Source: Candidatus Krumholzibacteriia bacterium
GTDB taxonomy: Bacteria > Krumholzibacteriota > Krumholzibacteriia > Krumholzibacteriales > Krumholzibacteriaceae
Length of the DNA: 8,328 nt
Direction: 5' to 3'
Assembly: GCA_026387805.1 (NCBI GenBank)
Contig: JAPLKY010000241.1
Coordinates: 1 to 8,328, forward strand
Of the stretch, positions 7,022-8,328 are shown piece by piece. Numbering within the stretch: position 1 is the first letter of the stretch; each line of letters begins with the position of its first letter. A model generated the notes under the pieces. That model was not told where the DNA came from, did not search any database, and was given only the letters and a program-made list of their open reading frames with translations. Made by a program: the position numbers and the translations under genes.

Positions 7022-7030
7022 AAGGAGGTT
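7022..7030 (+). promoter_or_regulatory. Strong ribosome binding site of the M16 protease
   Basis: AAGGAGGTT, close to a full complement of the 16S rRNA 3' end, lies five bases before the ATG at 7036. It is the strongest ribosome binding site in the window and settles the start just ahead of the signal peptide. Confidence 0.85.
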
Positions 7031-7035
7031 CGAGG

Positions 7036-8328
7036 ATGCATCTTCTCAAATCCCGCGCGACGCGAAGCGTCGTTGCGCTCGCGCTCTTCGCGCTCGTATC
7101 GGTTCCCCTCGCGCTCGCCGGCGCGCCGGGCGCCGCCGGGACGAAGGCCGCCCCCGTAACGCTCGCCGCAACCGTCGAGACCCTGAATAACGGTCTCAAG
7201 GTCATCCTCATGGAGGACCATTCGGTGCCGGTCGTCAGCCGTTGGACCTTCTACCGCGTCGGGGGGCAGAACGAGCGCCCCGGCATCACGGGCATCTCCC
7301 ATTTCATCGAGCACATGATGTTCAACGGCGCCGCCAAGTACGGCCCCAAGGAATTCGACCGCATCCTCGAATCGAACGGCGGCTACTCGAACGCGTTCAC
7401 GAGCGAAGACATGACCGCTTACTATGAGGATTTCGCGAGCAACGTCCTCGAGCTCTGCATCGACCTCGACTCCGACCGCATGAAATCGCTCGCCTTCGAT
7501 CCGAAGTTCGTCGTCTCGGAGATGGGCGTCATCAAGGAGGAGCGCCGCCTGAGCGTCGATAACTCCGTCGAAGGCGCGATGTATGAGGAGCTCGGCTCGC
7601 TCGCGTACAAGGCGCATCCGTACGGCTGGCCCGTTATCGGCTGGATGAGCGACCTCGAGAAGATCAACCGCGACGACGCGGTGAACTACTGGAAGACCTA
7701 CTACGCGCCGAACAACGCGATTCTCATCATCGTCGGCGACTTCGACACAAAGAAGGCGCTCGAGCTCGTGCATAAATACTACGATCCCGTCCCGGCGCAG
7801 AAGGCCTCCGAGCCGGTTCGCACCGTCGAGCCCGAGCAGCTCGGCGAGCGCCGCGCTGAGGTTCACAAGGCCGCCGAGATGCCGCAGGTTCTCATCGGCT
7901 ATCACATCCCCGACGTAAAATCGAACGATATCTACGCGCTCGACGCGCTCCAGTACGTCCTGTCCGAAGGGGAAAGCTCCCGCTTGTACAAGAAGCTCGT
8001 CCGCGACCTGGGGATCGCGGTCTATGCGGGCGCGAACGCCTCCTGGAATATCGCCCCGGCCCTCTTCACGATCGATGTCAAGGTGAGACCGGACAAGACC
8101 GCCGCTGAATGCGAATCGGCCGTGTACGCGATCATCGACGACATCGCGAAGAACGGCATCACGCCCGCCGAGCTCGCGAAGGCGAAGAACCAGGTCGAGG
8201 CGAACTTTTATCGCAGCATGCAGACGGTGAACGGCAAGGCGCGCAAGATCGGCACGTACGAGATCTACTTCGGCGATTTCAACGAGATCCTCAAGGTCCA
8301 GGAACGCTACCGCGCAGTCACGTCCGAC
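7036..8328 (+). CDS. Exported M16-family zinc metalloprotease (3' end cut off)
   Basis: The frame is open for 431 codons to the window edge with no stop. Residues 1-28 form a signal peptide (basic start, Ala/Leu/Val-rich core, cleavage expected after ALA), so the protease should act in the periplasm or beyond. The inverted zinc motif HFIEH is at 89-93: H89 and H93 bind zinc and E92 is the catalytic base. The third ligand is probably E168 in VIKEERR, 74 residues after H93, as in the M16B (processing-peptidase-like) group. The segments GYWKTYYAP-like (seen as NYWKTYYAPNNA) and GDFD follow in the usual order. From about residue 269 the second M16 half begins, with GESSRLYKKLVRDLGIA. Single-unit M16B proteins run about 430-500 residues, so either only the tail is missing or this is the first half of a tandem M16 protein. 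The substrate is unknown. It may be co-transcribed with the activase genes, but function gives no reason to link them. Confidence 0.94.
   Translation, partial: MHLLKSRATRSVVALALFALVSVPLALAGAPGAAGTKAAPVTLAATVETLNNGLKVILMEDHSVPVVSRWTFYRVGGQNERPGITGISHFIEHMMFNGAAKYGPKEFDRILESNGGYSNAFTSEDMTAYYEDFASNVLELCIDLDSDRMKSLAFDPKFVVSEMGVIKEERRLSVDNSVEGAMYEELGSLAYKAHPYGWPVIGWMSDLEKINRDDAVNYWKTYYAPNNAILIIVGDFDTKKALELVHKYYDPVPAQKASEPVRTVEPEQLGERRAEVHKAAEMPQVLIGYHIPDVKSNDIYALDALQYVLSEGESSRLYKKLVRDLGIAVYAGANASWNIAPALFTIDVKVRPDKTAAECESAVYAIIDDIAKNGITPAELAKAKNQVEANFYRSMQTVNGKARKIGTYEIYFGDFNEILKVQERYRAVTSD

Noticed and set aside
5548..7905. 785-codon open frame on the minus strand spanning the partner gene, the spacer and part of the protease
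   Set aside because: It runs antisense across two well-supported genes and the spacer between them, has biased low-complexity composition, and shows no motif or convincing ribosome binding site.

Overview
The window is high-GC bacterial DNA with a complete two-gene anaerobic-type redox/activase module in the middle and a partial gene running off each end. The best clue to the host is the left-hand gene. Its product is a signal-peptide-bearing repeat protein ending in fibronectin-like domains and a C-terminal module with the motif NYPNPFNP, a sorting-domain style typical of FCB-group and related candidate phyla (Eisenbacteria, Krumholzibacteriota, Latescibacterota and similar). That placement is inference from protein style and GC content, not from a marker gene.

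Layout. (1) From 2300 leftward to the window edge, minus strand: a secreted protein of at least 766 residues with eight tandem repeats of about 54 residues, then two fibronectin type III-like domains and the sorting-type module. Its stop lies outside the window. (2) 2301-2542: a 242-base divergent intergenic region with an AT-rich promoter-like patch and a perfect 17-base palindrome that looks like an operator. (3) 2543-5770, plus strand: a 1075-residue protein with two tandem BadF/BadG/BcrA/BcrD-type ATPase (2-hydroxyacyl-CoA dehydratase activase) domains, a four-cysteine motif and a DUF2229-type region. (4) 5665-6942, plus strand: a 425-residue partner resembling the C-terminal part of the large fused activase-related proteins (2-hydroxyglutaryl-CoA dehydratase D-component-like). 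It overlaps the previous gene by 106 bases in another frame and has its own good ribosome binding site. (5) 6943-7035: a short GC-rich spacer with palindromes and a T-run. (6) 7036 to the right edge, plus strand: an exported M16-family zinc protease, open at the window end.

The two activase genes almost certainly act together. By analogy with HgdC-type archerases, the tandem ATPase protein would use ATP to push a low-potential electron onto an iron-sulfur acceptor. The partner may be that acceptor or an accessory subunit. No recognisable dehydratase A/B subunits or CoA-transferase lie in the window, so the substrate cannot be named. The exported repeat protein and protease look like envelope or secretion functions unrelated to the module. 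No RNA genes, CRISPR arrays, insertion sequences or attachment sites were found.
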